DNA of 64,000 nt from Caldimonas mangrovi (GCF_023721835.1 NZ_JAMKFE010000004.1:248001-312000), one strand, 5' to 3'; counted from the stretch's first letter, positions 1 to 8,959 are shown. Translations and numbers: made by a program. The notes: generated by a model from the sequence alone, not told the origin.

Positions 1-977
1 ACCACCTTGGTCTGCATGACTTTCGAGTCCGTGCCGATGCGCATCACGTAGGCGTGGCCGTCGCGCAGCAGCACGGCGCTCTGCGGCAGGGTCATCGCCC
101 GGCCGGTGCCGATGTCGAACTCACCGCGCGCGAACATGCCGGCACGCGCCGGAGTGTCCGGCGGCAGGTCGACGTAGACCAGGCCGTTGCGGGTCTGGAT
201 GTCGACCGCGGGCGAGACGACCCGCAGCCTGCCTTCGATCGTTTCCCCGCCGGCTGGCGTCAGGCGCGCCACCTGCCCGGGCGCCAGCTTTGCCAGCTCG
301 GACGCTGCGACCTCGGCGCGCCATTCCAGCCGGCCGCGGCGAATCAGCCGAAACAGTTCCTGCCCCGCCGGGAGCACGGCACCGACCGTGGCGCTGCGGG
401 CCGAGATCACGCCGTCGTCGGGCGCCAGCACCCGGGTCTGGGCCAGGCGGAGCTGCTGCGTTCTCTCGGCGGCCTGCGCCGCTTCCAGTCTCGCCCGTGC
501 CGTGCGTTCCGCAGTGAGGTACTGCTGGATCTGCTGTGCCGACATCGCACCCGTCGCCTGCAGGCCGTGGGCGCGCCGGGCGTTGTCCTCGGCGTCGGCG
601 AGCGCTGCCTCGAGTTCGGCGACGGCGGCGCGGCTTTGCGCGAGGTCGGCATTCACCGTGTCGGACGCAAAAGCGGCGAGCACCTGGCCGCGCCGGACGA
701 CATCGCCCACGTTGACGTTGACGGCGGCCAGACGCAGGCCGTCGGCCTCGGTGCCGATGCTGGCCTCCTGCCAGGCCGAGATGTTTCCGTTGGCCGAGAT
801 CCTGACGGGCAGCACGGCCGACTGCAGCGTGGCCGCCGCCACGGTCAGTGCGGGCTTCGGCACCGCGACGGCTGCCACGGCTGAAGCTCGACGGGAGGCA
901 TGGACGGCCCATGCGGCGGTGGCGGCGAGGATCACCGCAACGACCACGGCGGCCGCGATGGAACGGGGCTTCTTCAT
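1..977 (-). CDS. RND efflux periplasmic adaptor subunit (HlyD/MFP family), 3' end cut by window
   Basis: Membrane-fusion adaptor that bridges an inner-membrane RND pump and an outer-membrane factor. At least 325 residues are visible, and the reading frame runs open off the left edge. The N-terminus is a single membrane anchor or signal (residues about 6-24, starting MKKPRS). It is followed by a split lipoyl motif (VNVNVGDVVRRGQVLAAF around residue 90), a long helical hairpin (about 105-165), the second lipoyl half and a beta-barrel region. The start at 977 gives a normal Lys-rich signal. It lies 73 bp downstream of the outer-membrane factor gene on the same strand, so the two form an operon. 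The pump gene is expected just beyond the window. Substrate cannot be told from sequence. Confidence 0.9.
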   Translation of the reverse strand, partial: MKKPRSIAAAVVVAVILAATAAWAVHASRRASAVAAVAVPKPALTVAAATLQSAVLPVRISANGNISAWQEASIGTEADGLRLAAVNVNVGDVVRRGQVLAAFASDTVNADLAQSRAAVAELEAALADAEDNARRAHGLQATGAMSAQQIQQYLTAERTARARLEAAQAAERTQQLRLAQTRVLAPDDGVISARSATVGAVLPAGQELFRLIRRGRLEWRAEVAASELAKLAPGQVARLTPAGGETIEGRLRVVSPAVDIQTRNGLVYVDLPPDTPARAGMFARGEFDIGTGRAMTLPQSAVLLRDGHAYVMRIGTDSKVMQTKV

Positions 978-1050
978 CGTTCTGTTCCTTGCTTTCTGCA
1001 CGGCGCATTCGGCCGCCAATTGAGAGATCGGAGGGGGTGGACGGCCTGGG

Positions 1051-2481
1051 TCATGGGGCAGGTTCACGGCCCGCCGCATGCACTGCCGCGGGGGACCAGC
1101 CGCCGCCCAGCGCGCGGTACAGCGCGATCCAGGCCGAGATGCGCTCGCGTTGCAGGTCGGTCGCTGCGCCTCGTGCAGCGACCACGCTGCGGCGCGCATC
1201 CTCGAGCTCGAACAGGCTGGACACGCCGGCGCGATAGCCCGCCTCGGTGGCCTGGTACGAGCGCTCGAAGCCGCTGGCAGCATTCGCAACGCCCTCGCTG
1301 CGCCGGGCCGTGCTGTCCAGCGTGACGAGGGCGGTCTGCACGTCGCGGATCGCTTCACGCAGGCGAGCGGCATAGATCGACGTGGCTGCCTCGTAGCGGG
1401 CGCGGGCCGCTTGCGCGTTGGCGCGGCGTGCCCCGCCGTCGAACAGCGGCAGCGTGACCGTCACGGGGCCGATGCTCCAGACCGTGCCGTCGCTGCTGAC
1501 GCCGCCACTGGCGACACGTGTCGTCCCGATCGTGCCGGCCAGGGCAATGCGCGGCCACCGCTGCGCCTGCGCCTCGGCTGCGTCGGCGCTCGCCGCCACG
1601 ACATCGTGCGCCGCCGCATGGATGTCGGGACGCTGCGCAAGCGCCTGTGCCGGCAAGGCGGTGACGCCGAGTTCGGGCGGCTGCGGCAGCTGAGCCGTGC
1701 CGGTGGCGAGGTCGCGCCGCAATGCGGCCTCGTCGCGGGCGGTCAGGGCACTCAGCGCGCCGACCAGAAGATCGCACCGCGCCCGCTCCCGGATCAGCGC
1801 CACATGGCCTTGCGCAGCGCTGGCATTCGCGAGGTCGGCCGCGGCCGGGGGCCGGAAGCCGGCATTCGCCGCCAGGCTGGTGATCTGCGCCGTGCGCGCC
1901 TGCGAATGGGCGTCCGCCTCGGCCTGCTGTACTTGGGCCTCGCACGCTCGCAGCTCGACATAGGTTGTCGCCACTTCGGCAGCCACCGAGACCCGGGCGT
2001 CATGCCAGTTCGCCAGACTGGACTCGAACCGGGCTTGCGCGGCGTCGGCGGCCGCTCGTCCCGCACCGAAGAGATCCAGTTCCCAGCCGAGTTGCAAGCC
2101 CGCCGAGGCGGTCGTCCCTGGAGACATGCCCAGTTCCGATCGTCCCCGGCTCGCGCTGATGTTCGCGTCAAGCGAGGGCATCAGGTCGGCCCTGCGGGCG
2201 ACGCGTGCGGCGCGTGCATCGGCGATGCGCGCGGAGGCCTGCGCCAAGCTCGGGCTGACCTGTTGCCCGGCCTCGATGAGTCGCAGCATCAGCGGGTCGT
2301 CGAACTGGGCCCACCAGCGGCGCAGGTCGGCGAGCCGGCCGCCGTGCGGCAACGGCGCGTGCCATTGCGCGGCGACGGGCGCTGCGGCGCTGCCCGGCAC
2401 GGGCGTGGTGGGGATCGTCGACGCGCAGCCGGTGAGCAGCGCAGCGGCTGCGACGGCCATGGAGGAAGCGGGTGGAAGCAT
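1051..2481 (-). CDS. NodT/OprM-family outer membrane efflux lipoprotein
   Basis: TolC-like outer-membrane channel of a tripartite RND efflux system, 476 residues, normal family length. The N-terminus is a lipoprotein signal with lipobox LTGC (Cys19), so the protein should be acylated and anchored in the outer membrane. The body shows the two internally repeated outer-membrane-efflux domains rich in Ala/Gln/Arg helices (for example the ARIADARAARVARRADLMPS stretch typical of the family). It is the first gene of the minus-strand operon with the adaptor at 1-977, and is divergent from the MipA gene at 2636. A second in-frame Met (residue 8) is an alternative start but would leave a very short signal. 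Confidence 0.92.
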   Translation of the reverse strand: MLPPASSMAVAAAALLTGCASTIPTTPVPGSAAAPVAAQWHAPLPHGGRLADLRRWWAQFDDPLMLRLIEAGQQVSPSLAQASARIADARAARVARRADLMPSLDANISASRGRSELGMSPGTTASAGLQLGWELDLFGAGRAAADAAQARFESSLANWHDARVSVAAEVATTYVELRACEAQVQQAEADAHSQARTAQITSLAANAGFRPPAAADLANASAAQGHVALIRERARCDLLVGALSALTARDEAALRRDLATGTAQLPQPPELGVTALPAQALAQRPDIHAAAHDVVAASADAAEAQAQRWPRIALAGTIGTTRVASGGVSSDGTVWSIGPVTVTLPLFDGGARRANAQAARARYEAATSIYAARLREAIRDVQTALVTLDSTARRSEGVANAASGFERSYQATEAGYRAGVSSLFELEDARRSVVAARGAATDLQRERISAWIALYRALGGGWSPAAVHAAGREPAP

Positions 2482-2530
2482 GCGGTGACCTTGTCTTGCA
2501 CGGGACAGGACTGTCCGGCCATGCGTCTTT

Positions 2531-2582
2531 CCGAATACTTACCGGCAGGCACAAGCGCCACGCGCTCCCGGTAAGTGTTCGG
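2531..2582. promoter_or_regulatory. 15-bp inverted repeat in the efflux/mipA divergent promoter region
   Basis: CCGAATACTTACCGG at 2531-2545 is repeated in inverted orientation at 2568-2582 (CCGGTAAGTGTTCGG) with one mismatch, separated by 22 bp. The right arm also contains a direct repeat of CGGTAAG at an 11-bp period (2569-2575 and 2580-2586). Direct heptamers at one helical turn are typical of OmpR-family response-regulator sites. The two-component system encoded at 3457-5494 is the obvious candidate. This is inference; no binding has been shown. Confidence 0.55.
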
Positions 2583-2635
2583 TAAGAAGGCCGCGGCGAC
2601 AGTGCAGGCTTTTCAACACCACGCAAGGAATCCAC

Positions 2636-3460
2636 ATGCCGCTAGCGCGTCCGTCCGTCTTGATCTCCCATGGTTCCGCCCTGCGCATGGCGGCATCGGC
2701 GTTCGCCATCGGGGTGTGCACCTGGGCCACTCCGGCGGCTGCAGAGCCGAACGACGGCCAGCCGCCGTCCACGACCTGGTCGCTCGGTCTCGGCGCCGTC
2801 AGCCGGCAGACGCCCTACACCGGCTTCGATCGGGAGAACAAGGCCCTGCCGTTGCTTCATTTCGAGAACAAGTACGTTCGCATCTTCGGGCCCGAAATCG
2901 GATTGAAGCTGCCGAGTCTCGACGTCGGCAGGAACCAGCAACTCGATTTCAGCCTCGTTGCCAAGTACGACGGCAGCGGCTATGAGGACGACGACGCGTC
3001 GATCCTCGACGGCATGAGCAAGCGCAGGGGCGGCTTCTGGGCCGGTGCCAAGGTGGAATGGAACACCGGCCTGGCCGACGTCAGCGCCGAGTGGCTGGGC
3101 GACGCGTCCGGCCACAGCAAAGGGCAACGTTTCAGCCTGGGCGTGGAGCGCACGTGGCGGTTCGGCGAGCGCGTGATGCTCACCCCGCGCCTGGGGGCGA
3201 CGTGGAACGACAAGAAGTACGTCGACTACTATTTCGGCGTCCGCGACAGCGAGGCCCGTGCCGGCCGTGCGGCCTACGAGGGGAAGTCGGGCGTCAACGC
3301 CGAAGCAGGGGTGCGCGGCGTCTACCTGTTCGACCAGCGGCATTCGATGCTCCTCGATCTCGAGGTGTCCAGCCTGGCGAAGGGCATCAAGGACAGCCCG
3401 CTGGTGGATCGCTCGACCGAGAATCGCGTGTTTCTCGGATACCTTTACCGCTTCCGATGA
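2636..3460 (+). CDS. MipA/OmpV family outer membrane protein
   Basis: Outer-membrane beta-barrel protein of the MipA/OmpV family, 274 residues. A signal peptide ends near residue 37 (TPAAA), after which the mature protein shows alternating aromatic/polar strands and finishes with an aromatic-arginine C-terminus (GYLYRFR) typical of barrels. Family members are often next to two-component systems and respond to envelope or antimicrobial stress. Here the stop codon overlaps the start of the response regulator (ATGA at 3457-3460), so the three genes 2636-5494 form one operon. It is divergent from the RND efflux operon across a palindromic site. Confidence 0.88.
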   Translation: MPLARPSVLISHGSALRMAASAFAIGVCTWATPAAAEPNDGQPPSTTWSLGLGAVSRQTPYTGFDRENKALPLLHFENKYVRIFGPEIGLKLPSLDVGRNQQLDFSLVAKYDGSGYEDDDASILDGMSKRRGGFWAGAKVEWNTGLADVSAEWLGDASGHSKGQRFSLGVERTWRFGERVMLTPRLGATWNDKKYVDYYFGVRDSEARAGRAAYEGKSGVNAEAGVRGVYLFDQRHSMLLDLEVSSLAKGIKDSPLVDRSTENRVFLGYLYRFR

Positions 3461-4143
3461 GCCGAATACTCCTGATCGAGGACCACGACCGGCTGGCGCA
3501 GCTGATGTGCCAGGGACTGGCTGCTGCCGGGATCGCCGCCGACGTGATCGGCCGCATCGACGCCGCATGGGCCGCCGTCCAGCGCATGCCCTACCAGGCC
3601 CTGGTTCTCGATCGGGGGTTGCCGGACGGGGACGGCCTGGTGCTGCTGCAGAAGGTGCGCCATGCCGGTCTCGGTGTGCCTTGCCTGGTGTTGACGGCGC
3701 GCGACGCGCTGCACGACCGGGTGGAAGGGCTGGAAGCCGGTGCCGACGACTACCTTCCCAAGCCGTTCGCGATGGACGAGATGGTGGCGCGCGTGCGGGC
3801 GCTGCTGCGCCGCCCGGTGGAGTTCCGTTCGCTCGCGCCGAGCCACGGCGACCTGACGCTGCGCCCCGATGCCGGTGTCCTGTGCTGCGCGGGCGAAAGC
3901 GTCACGCTGGCCCCGGCCGAGATGCACATCATGCTGCTGCTCCTGCGCAAGCCCGAGGAGGTGGTGCGCCGCAGCGCACTGGAGGCTGAAGCCTGGGGGC
4001 TGAACGAGGCGGTGACGCCGAACGCCCTGGACGTGGCGCTCCACCGCATCCGCCGCAAGCTGCTTGCCATCGGCTCGCGCCAGCGCATCGTCAATGTCAG
4101 AGGCCTGGGGTATGCGCTTCGTGAAGATGATGTCGCTGAATAG
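3457..4143 (+). CDS. OmpR/PhoB-family response regulator
   Basis: Two-component response regulator, 228 residues. The receiver domain has the acidic pair in IEDHD (residues 8-9), the phospho-acceptor Asp52 (LVLDRGLPDGDG), Thr80 and Lys102 (DYLPKPF). The C-terminal winged-helix domain (about 130-225) ends in the usual NVRGLGYAL wing. The start ATG overlaps the mipA stop, so translation is coupled. The cognate histidine kinase begins inside its 3' end. Likely target: the inverted repeat between the efflux and mipA genes. Confidence 0.93.
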   Translation: MSRILLIEDHDRLAQLMCQGLAAAGIAADVIGRIDAAWAAVQRMPYQALVLDRGLPDGDGLVLLQKVRHAGLGVPCLVLTARDALHDRVEGLEAGADDYLPKPFAMDEMVARVRALLRRPVEFRSLAPSHGDLTLRPDAGVLCCAGESVTLAPAEMHIMLLLLRKPEEVVRRSALEAEAWGLNEAVTPNALDVALHRIRRKLLAIGSRQRIVNVRGLGYALREDDVAE

Positions 4144-5494
4144 CTTGAGGGTGAAGGTGTTGCTGGCCTACGTGGCCGGCATGGTGCTCAGCTTCACGCT
4201 GCTCGTGGTGGCCGCGGTCGTGATGGTGAAGACCAACGCGCTGGCCCGGATGGATCTGGCCGACGCCGCCGAGGAGCTGGCGCAGAAGGTCCGGTTCGAC
4301 AACGACGGCAAGCCCCTCGGCTTCGACACGAGCGTGGACGATCTGTCCTGGCTGTACGACGGCCCCCAGCGCGAGACCGCGTATCGCATCCTCGACGATG
4401 CGGGGAACGGTGCACATTTCTCGAGTGCCGGAGCGGCGTTCTGGCCGGCCGGCGGAGACGCGCTGCGATTGGCGCGAGGGAGCTTCGACTTCGAGCACGA
4501 CGGCATGACGGTCTACGGGGTCACCGAGCCCTTCGAGCACGGGGGCAGGACGTGGTACCTGCAGTTCGCGGCCACCGCGAGGTTCATGGACCTCCTTCAC
4601 CGCGTGGCCCTGCCGCTCGTCGGGGCGGGCATCACGGTGTTCGGCTTCGTGCTGTTCGTCGCCTTCGGTCTGTGCGCCTACATCACCTTGCGCTACACCC
4701 TGAAGCCCCTGCGGGACGTGTCGGAGTCGGCGGCGGCCATTTCGCCGCGCTCGCTGCATGCCCGGCTGAAGGCGCATGCGGTGCCCTCGGAGATCGCCCC
4801 GCTCGTGGACAGCTTCAACCGAGCGCTGGAACGCCTCGAACACGGCTATCGCGTGCAGCAGGAGTTTCTCGGCAATGCGGCCCACGAGTTGAAGACGCCG
4901 CTGGCGCTGATCCGTGCGCAGATCGAGCTGAAGGAAGACGGCGGCAGCGCTCGCGATGCGCTGTTGAGCGATGTCGAATACATGACGCGCCAGGTGCAGC
5001 AACTGCTGCTGTTGGCCGAAGCGAGCGAGGCGCACAACTACAAGTTCGGCGTCGTCCAGGTGCAGGAGGTGGCGCAGGAGGCTGTGTCGTACCTGCAGCG
5101 CATGGCTGAATCTGCCGGCGTGCGCCTGGCCGTGTTCGCCGCCGCCGAGGGCGAGGTTGCCTGGAGAGCCGATCGTGGCGCATTGTTCACGTTGTTGAAG
5201 AATCTGCTCGAGAACGCCATCCAGCATGCACCCCCGAAAACCTTGGTGACCGTGGAGATCCATGGCGATGCCGTGACCGTGCGGGATCTCGGGCCGGGCG
5301 TCGAGCCGGCGCAGCTGGCGCTGCTGTTCGAGCGCTTCTGGCGCGCCGCACACCGGCGAGACCGCGGCGCAGGGCTGGGCCTGGCCATCTGCCGGGAGAT
5401 CGCCTTGGCGCATGGCTGGCATCTCACGGCCGAGCGGGCCGAGCCTGGACTGCGGTTCCGGTTGTCGAGCATGGACGGTGTACGCGAGGCATAG
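4112..5494 (+). CDS. Sensor histidine kinase (two-component)
   Basis: Inner-membrane sensor kinase, 460 residues from the start used here. A first membrane helix (VLLAYVAGMVLSFTLLVVA) is followed by a periplasmic domain of about 130 residues and a second helix (around residues 165-190). Then come HAMP, a HisKA domain with phospho-acceptor in AAHELKTPLALI, and an ATPase domain with N box (NLLENAIQHA), G1 (DLGPG) and G2 (GAGLGLAI). The gene overlaps the response regulator by 32 nt. Other in-frame starts exist at 4064, 4127 and 4130; 4112 was chosen because it follows a GGGG stretch and gives a short basic N-terminus. Ligand unknown. Confidence 0.9.
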   Translation: MRFVKMMSLNSLRVKVLLAYVAGMVLSFTLLVVAAVVMVKTNALARMDLADAAEELAQKVRFDNDGKPLGFDTSVDDLSWLYDGPQRETAYRILDDAGNGAHFSSAGAAFWPAGGDALRLARGSFDFEHDGMTVYGVTEPFEHGGRTWYLQFAATARFMDLLHRVALPLVGAGITVFGFVLFVAFGLCAYITLRYTLKPLRDVSESAAAISPRSLHARLKAHAVPSEIAPLVDSFNRALERLEHGYRVQQEFLGNAAHELKTPLALIRAQIELKEDGGSARDALLSDVEYMTRQVQQLLLLAEASEAHNYKFGVVQVQEVAQEAVSYLQRMAESAGVRLAVFAAAEGEVAWRADRGALFTLLKNLLENAIQHAPPKTLVTVEIHGDAVTVRDLGPGVEPAQLALLFERFWRAAHRRDRGAGLGLAICREIALAHGWHLTAERAEPGLRFRLSSMDGVREA

Positions 5495-5700
5495 ACGGTG
5501 TTCGGAGCGGTCCGGCCGCGCCGGCACGCTGCCCGGCCCCGTCGCGGGGGCGCAGCGGTGACGTCGAAGGGCCTTGGCCAGGGGCGTACCATGCGCGGCC
5601 GGCGCGTACCGCGGGCCGCCGGCTCGGTCTGGCGAGGCCGGGATGCGCCTGAGTTTTTCCATGGGGCGGCGACGCTGCCTCGTCTGCAGAAGGGGCAGCG

Positions 5701-6828
5701 ATGAGCGATGGGCAGTCCATCGAGTGGGTCGAACGCGGCGAGCCGCAGCGCGCGCGCTGGCGCTCCGAGAGCGGCTCTGCGCCGCCACGTCGCGTGGTCG
5801 TGGCCGACGACACGATGACCGCCGACGCCGCCTACCGCCTGGCGTGCGAGGGCACCGCGCTGCTGTGGCGCGGCGACTTCCAGAACGCACGCCAGCTGTT
5901 GCAGGCGATGGCCCGTCGCGCCGACCGCCGGCCGCGCAAGCCGGCCGCCACGCCGGCCGACGCGTTCCACCTCCACCGCTTGATGCAAAGCCAGCGGGCC
6001 CGCACCTTGGGACTGCTGCTGATGCCGCTCGACGAGCACTACGCCGTCCCGTTGCGACGCGCGCCGGACGTGCGGCGGGCCTGCGAGGAGGCCTACGGGC
6101 CGCCGGACGGCGCCTCGGTCACGTCGCTGCGCGAGCTGCTCGGGTTGGTCGGCGCACACGAGTGGCGCAAGAAGGGCGTGGAGATCCCTGCGTTGCGCGG
6201 CCGCATACACCCGCACTACGGCGTGTTTTCGCCGGTGCGTGGCGAGTATGTCGACCTGGTGGCGAAGGCGCCGTTGCCCGGCAAGGCGCTGGCCTTCGAC
6301 ATCGGCACCGGGACCGGCGTGCTGGCCGCGGTGCTGGCACAGCGCGGCGTGGCCCGCGTGGTGGCGACCGACCAGGACCCGCGGGCCCTCGCCTGTGCGC
6401 ACGAGAACCTGCAGCGGCTGGGGCTGCAGCAGCAGGTCGAGCTGATGCAGGCCGACCTGTTTCCGCCCGGCCGCGCGCCGCTCGTGGTGTGCAACCCGCC
6501 ATGGGTGCCGGCACGGCCCAGCTCGCCGATCGAGCACGCGGTGTACGACCCCGACAGCCGCATGCTGAAGGGTTTTCTGGCCGGGGTGGTGCATCACCTC
6601 GAACCCGACGGCGAGGCCTGGCTGGTGATGTCGGACCTGGCCGAGCACCTGGAGCTGCGCCCCCGCGATGCCTTGGCGCAGGCCATCGACGGGGCCGGGC
6701 TCGTCGTGGTGGGCCGGCTCGACGCACGGCCGCGCCACCCTCGTGCGGTCGATCCGAACGACCCGTTGCACGGCGCGCGCAGCCGCGAAGTCACGTCATT
6801 GTGGCGGCTGGCACTGCGCCCGGACTGA
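5701..6828 (+). CDS. Class I SAM-dependent methyltransferase (HemK/PrmC-like fold)
   Basis: Predicted methyltransferase of 375 residues. Residues about 1-190 are a helical N-terminal region of unknown role. The C-terminal half is a Rossmann methyltransferase with motif I AFDIGTGTGVLA, an acidic ribose-binding residue in VVATDQDPRA, and the catalytic NPPW motif (VVCNPPWVPA) found in N5-glutamine and N6-adenine methyltransferases. The NPPW signature suggests an amide or amino-group acceptor in protein or nucleic acid, but the target is not clear. It has its own AGGGGCAG ribosome site and stands alone, followed by a strong GC hairpin at 6847-6870. Confidence 0.85.
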   Translation: MSDGQSIEWVERGEPQRARWRSESGSAPPRRVVVADDTMTADAAYRLACEGTALLWRGDFQNARQLLQAMARRADRRPRKPAATPADAFHLHRLMQSQRARTLGLLLMPLDEHYAVPLRRAPDVRRACEEAYGPPDGASVTSLRELLGLVGAHEWRKKGVEIPALRGRIHPHYGVFSPVRGEYVDLVAKAPLPGKALAFDIGTGTGVLAAVLAQRGVARVVATDQDPRALACAHENLQRLGLQQQVELMQADLFPPGRAPLVVCNPPWVPARPSSPIEHAVYDPDSRMLKGFLAGVVHHLEPDGEAWLVMSDLAEHLELRPRDALAQAIDGAGLVVVGRLDARPRHPRAVDPNDPLHGARSREVTSLWRLALRPD

Positions 6829-6846
6829 GCGCCCGGCGATGGCACG

Positions 6847-6870
6847 GGCTGCTCCTTGCGCGGAGCAGCC
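6847..6870 (+). terminator. GC-rich hairpin after the methyltransferase gene
   Basis: A perfect 9-bp stem, GGCTGCTCC (6847-6855) with GGAGCAGCC (6862-6870), has a 6-nt loop. It lies 18 nt after the methyltransferase stop. No T-run follows, so it is either a U-tract-less terminator or an mRNA 3'-end stabiliser. Confidence 0.45.
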
Positions 6871-6974
6871 GACGCTACCGGCGTGTCGGGCCTGCGCGTG
6901 CAGCCTCCTGACACCTCGGTGTCAGCGGCGTGGCGGCACCATGGAAGGCCTGTCCTTTCCGCAAGGAGCCGATC

Positions 6975-7727
6975 ATGTCCGAATTCGACAACCGAGTGGC
7001 GCTGGTGACCGGCGCCGGTACCGGCATCGGCGAGGCGATCGCCGAGCACCTGCACCGCCAGGGCGCCTGCGTGTGCATCAGCGACATCCACCCCGAGCGC
7101 GCGGCGTCGGTCGCGCAGCGGCTCGACCCGCAGGGCCGGCGCGTGCTTGCGTGCGGTACCGACGTGCGCGACCCGCAAGCCGTGCAGGCGATGGTCGACG
7201 CCACCGTGGAACGCTACGGCGCACTGCATCTGGCCGTCAACAACGCCGGCGTCACCGGCCCGCACGGCGTGCCGGTGGCCGACCTGCCGCCCGAGGAATG
7301 GCGGCGTGTCATCGAGACCGACCTGGGTGGCGTGTTCCACGGCTTGAAGTACGAGCTGCCGGCCATCGTGCGCAGCGGCGGGGGGGCGGTGGTCAACCTG
7401 TCGTCGGCCAACGGGGTGGTGGGCGTGGCCGGCATCGCCGCCTACACGGCGGCGAAGCACGGCATCATCGGCCTGACGAAGGCAGCCGCGCTGGAGTACG
7501 CGTCGCAGGGCGTGCGACTCAACGCGGTGGGGCCGGGCTACGTCGACACGCCGAAGCTGCAGCAGCTCGACAGCGCCGAGCGCGAGCGGATCGCGGCGGT
7601 GCACCCGCTGGGCCGCATGGCGCAGCCCGAGGAGGTGGCGGAACTGGTGGCCTTCCTGCTGTCGCCGCGCGCGTCCTTCGTGACCGGTGCCATCTACCTC
7701 ATCGATGGCGGGGCGACCGCGCAGTGA
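6975..7727 (+). CDS. SDR-family NAD(P)-dependent oxidoreductase
   Basis: Classical short-chain dehydrogenase, 250 residues. It shows the cofactor motif TGAGTGIG (12-19), the structural NNAG motif (89-92), and the catalytic Ser144/Tyr157/Lys161 set (YTAAK). It ends with the usual [13 protein letters not shown]. Asp37 after the second strand (ISDIHP) favours NAD over NADP. The start at 6975 has an AAGGAG ribosome site 6 nt upstream; a longer reading from 6930 lacks one. The closest general class is 2,5-dichloro-cyclohexadiene-diol/glucose-dehydrogenase-like SDRs; the substrate cannot be assigned. Confidence 0.88.
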   Translation: MSEFDNRVALVTGAGTGIGEAIAEHLHRQGACVCISDIHPERAASVAQRLDPQGRRVLACGTDVRDPQAVQAMVDATVERYGALHLAVNNAGVTGPHGVPVADLPPEEWRRVIETDLGGVFHGLKYELPAIVRSGGGAVVNLSSANGVVGVAGIAAYTAAKHGIIGLTKAAALEYASQGVRLNAVGPGYVDTPKLQQLDSAERERIAAVHPLGRMAQPEEVAELVAFLLSPRASFVTGAIYLIDGGATAQ

Positions 7728-7744
7728 GCTGCCGCCGGGGGCAG

Positions 7745-7784
7745 TTGACGACGCTCCTACAATTGAATAGCATGATATGCATTC
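7745..7784 (+). promoter_or_regulatory. Promoter with imperfect palindrome upstream of the marR-type gene
   Basis: TTGACG (7745-7750) and TAGCAT (7768-7773) are spaced by 17 bp, giving a good sigma-70 promoter in a GC-rich genome. The -10 element lies inside an imperfect palindrome, GAAT(A)GCAT-GAT-ATGCATTC (7765-7784). An inverted repeat over the -10 box just upstream of a MarR gene is a typical autorepression arrangement. Confidence 0.5.
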
Positions 7785-7802
7785 GATCCGAGAGGAGCCG
7801 CC

Positions 7803-8282
7803 GTGGTGGAAGATGTGGTGAAGGAGCTGGGCCATCTGAGCCTCGGCACGCGCTTGAAGCGCATCGGCGAGACGCTGCAGGCGCAGACGCAGGCGGTGCT
7901 GGCATTGCACGGCTTCGAGCAGCCTGCGGCCTGGTTCCCCATGCTCGCGGCGCTGGATCGGCTGGGGGCTTTGAGCGTGGGCGAGCTGAGCCAGGCGGTG
8001 GGGGTCAGCCAGCCCGTCATCACGCGCTCGCTGCGAGGGCTGGAGGACGACGGCCTCGTGCAGTCGGCGCCGGGCGAGGGCGACCGGCGGGTGCGCCGCG
8101 TGGGGCTGAGCCGCAAGGGTCGCGGTCTGGTGCAGCGCGCCCAGCGCGAAGCGTGGCCTGCCACCGAGGCGGCTGTCGCCCAGGCCTGCGCGGGCCTGAA
8201 GGGCGACCTGCTGGCCCAGTTGGCCGCGCTGGAGGATGCGTTGATCGAGAAGCCGCTGTTGCAGCGTGTGCAGGAGGGCTGA
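7803..8282 (+). CDS. MarR-family transcriptional regulator
   Basis: Winged-helix regulator of 159 residues, starting with GTG behind GAGAGGAG. The DNA-binding domain covers residues about 50-115: LSVGELSQAVGVSQPVITRS is the helix-turn-helix and GEGDRRVRRVGLSRKGR is the basic wing. Flanking helices form the dimer interface. It is the first gene of a two-gene unit with a GNAT acetyltransferase 2 nt downstream, so it probably controls itself and that enzyme through the palindrome at 7765-7784. Confidence 0.9.
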   Translation: MVEDVVKELGHLSLGTRLKRIGETLQAQTQAVLALHGFEQPAAWFPMLAALDRLGALSVGELSQAVGVSQPVITRSLRGLEDDGLVQSAPGEGDRRVRRVGLSRKGRGLVQRAQREAWPATEAAVAQACAGLKGDLLAQLAALEDALIEKPLLQRVQEG

Positions 8283-8284
8283 GC

Positions 8285-8959
8285 ATGTCCGACCTCGACA
8301 GGCCTGTCTGGGCCAGCCTGCGGCATCGACCCGATTGGCGCCTGGGTGACGAGCGCGCCTGGCGCTTCCGGCCCGACATCAACCGTTTCGCCGCGACGCC
8401 CGACGAAAACCCCGAGCACCTGTCGGCGCTGGCCGAACTGGTGCAGCCGGGCGATGACAGCGTGTACCTGCTGCAGGTGCCACCCATCGCCGTGCCGCCC
8501 GGCCTGGAGGCGGTGAAGGCCGCGTCGGGCGTGCAGATGCTGGCGACGCGACAACTGCAGGCCGACGACGGCGTGCAGGTGCTCGGCGTGGCCGACGCGG
8601 CGGAGATGCTGGCACTCGCCACGCTCACGGAGCCCGGCCCCTTCCTTGCGCGCACGCACACGATGGGCCGCTTCATCGGCCTGCGCATCGACGGTCGACT
8701 GGCCGCGATGGCAGGAGAGCGCATGCGCTTTCCCGGCTATGTCGAGGTCAGCGGGGTATGCACCCACCCCGATTTCCGCGGCCGAGGCCTGGCGAGGCGA
8801 CTGTCCGCCGCGGTGACCGCCGACATCCAGCGCCGCGGCGAGCAAGCTTTTCTGCACGCCTGGACGACGAACACCACCGCGATCGCGCTCTATGAAAAAC
8901 TGGGCTTCGAAGTGCGGACGGCGGTGAACGTCTCGGTGCTTCGGCGCCGGCCCGGCTGA
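8285..8959 (+). CDS. GNAT-family N-acetyltransferase (FR47-like)
   Basis: Predicted acetyl-CoA-dependent acetyltransferase, 224 residues. The GNAT domain is in the C-terminal half: VSGVCTHPDFRGRGLARRL carries the (R/Q)xxGx(G/A) acetyl-CoA pyrophosphate loop, followed by the NTTAIALYEKLGFE motif B. The N-terminal ~110 residues are less conserved, as in FR47-like proteins. It follows the MarR gene by 2 nt, which implies co-transcription. Acceptor substrate unknown; a small-molecule amine or amino acid is the family norm. Confidence 0.87.
   Translation: MSDLDRPVWASLRHRPDWRLGDERAWRFRPDINRFAATPDENPEHLSALAELVQPGDDSVYLLQVPPIAVPPGLEAVKAASGVQMLATRQLQADDGVQVLGVADAAEMLALATLTEPGPFLARTHTMGRFIGLRIDGRLAAMAGERMRFPGYVEVSGVCTHPDFRGRGLARRLSAAVTADIQRRGEQAFLHAWTTNTTAIALYEKLGFEVRTAVNVSVLRRRPG

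Noticed and set aside
4097-5890. A 597-codon minus-strand frame opposite the sensor kinase
   Set aside because: Antisense shadow of clear kinase motifs; composition is Arg/Gln/His-rich and no family is recognisable.
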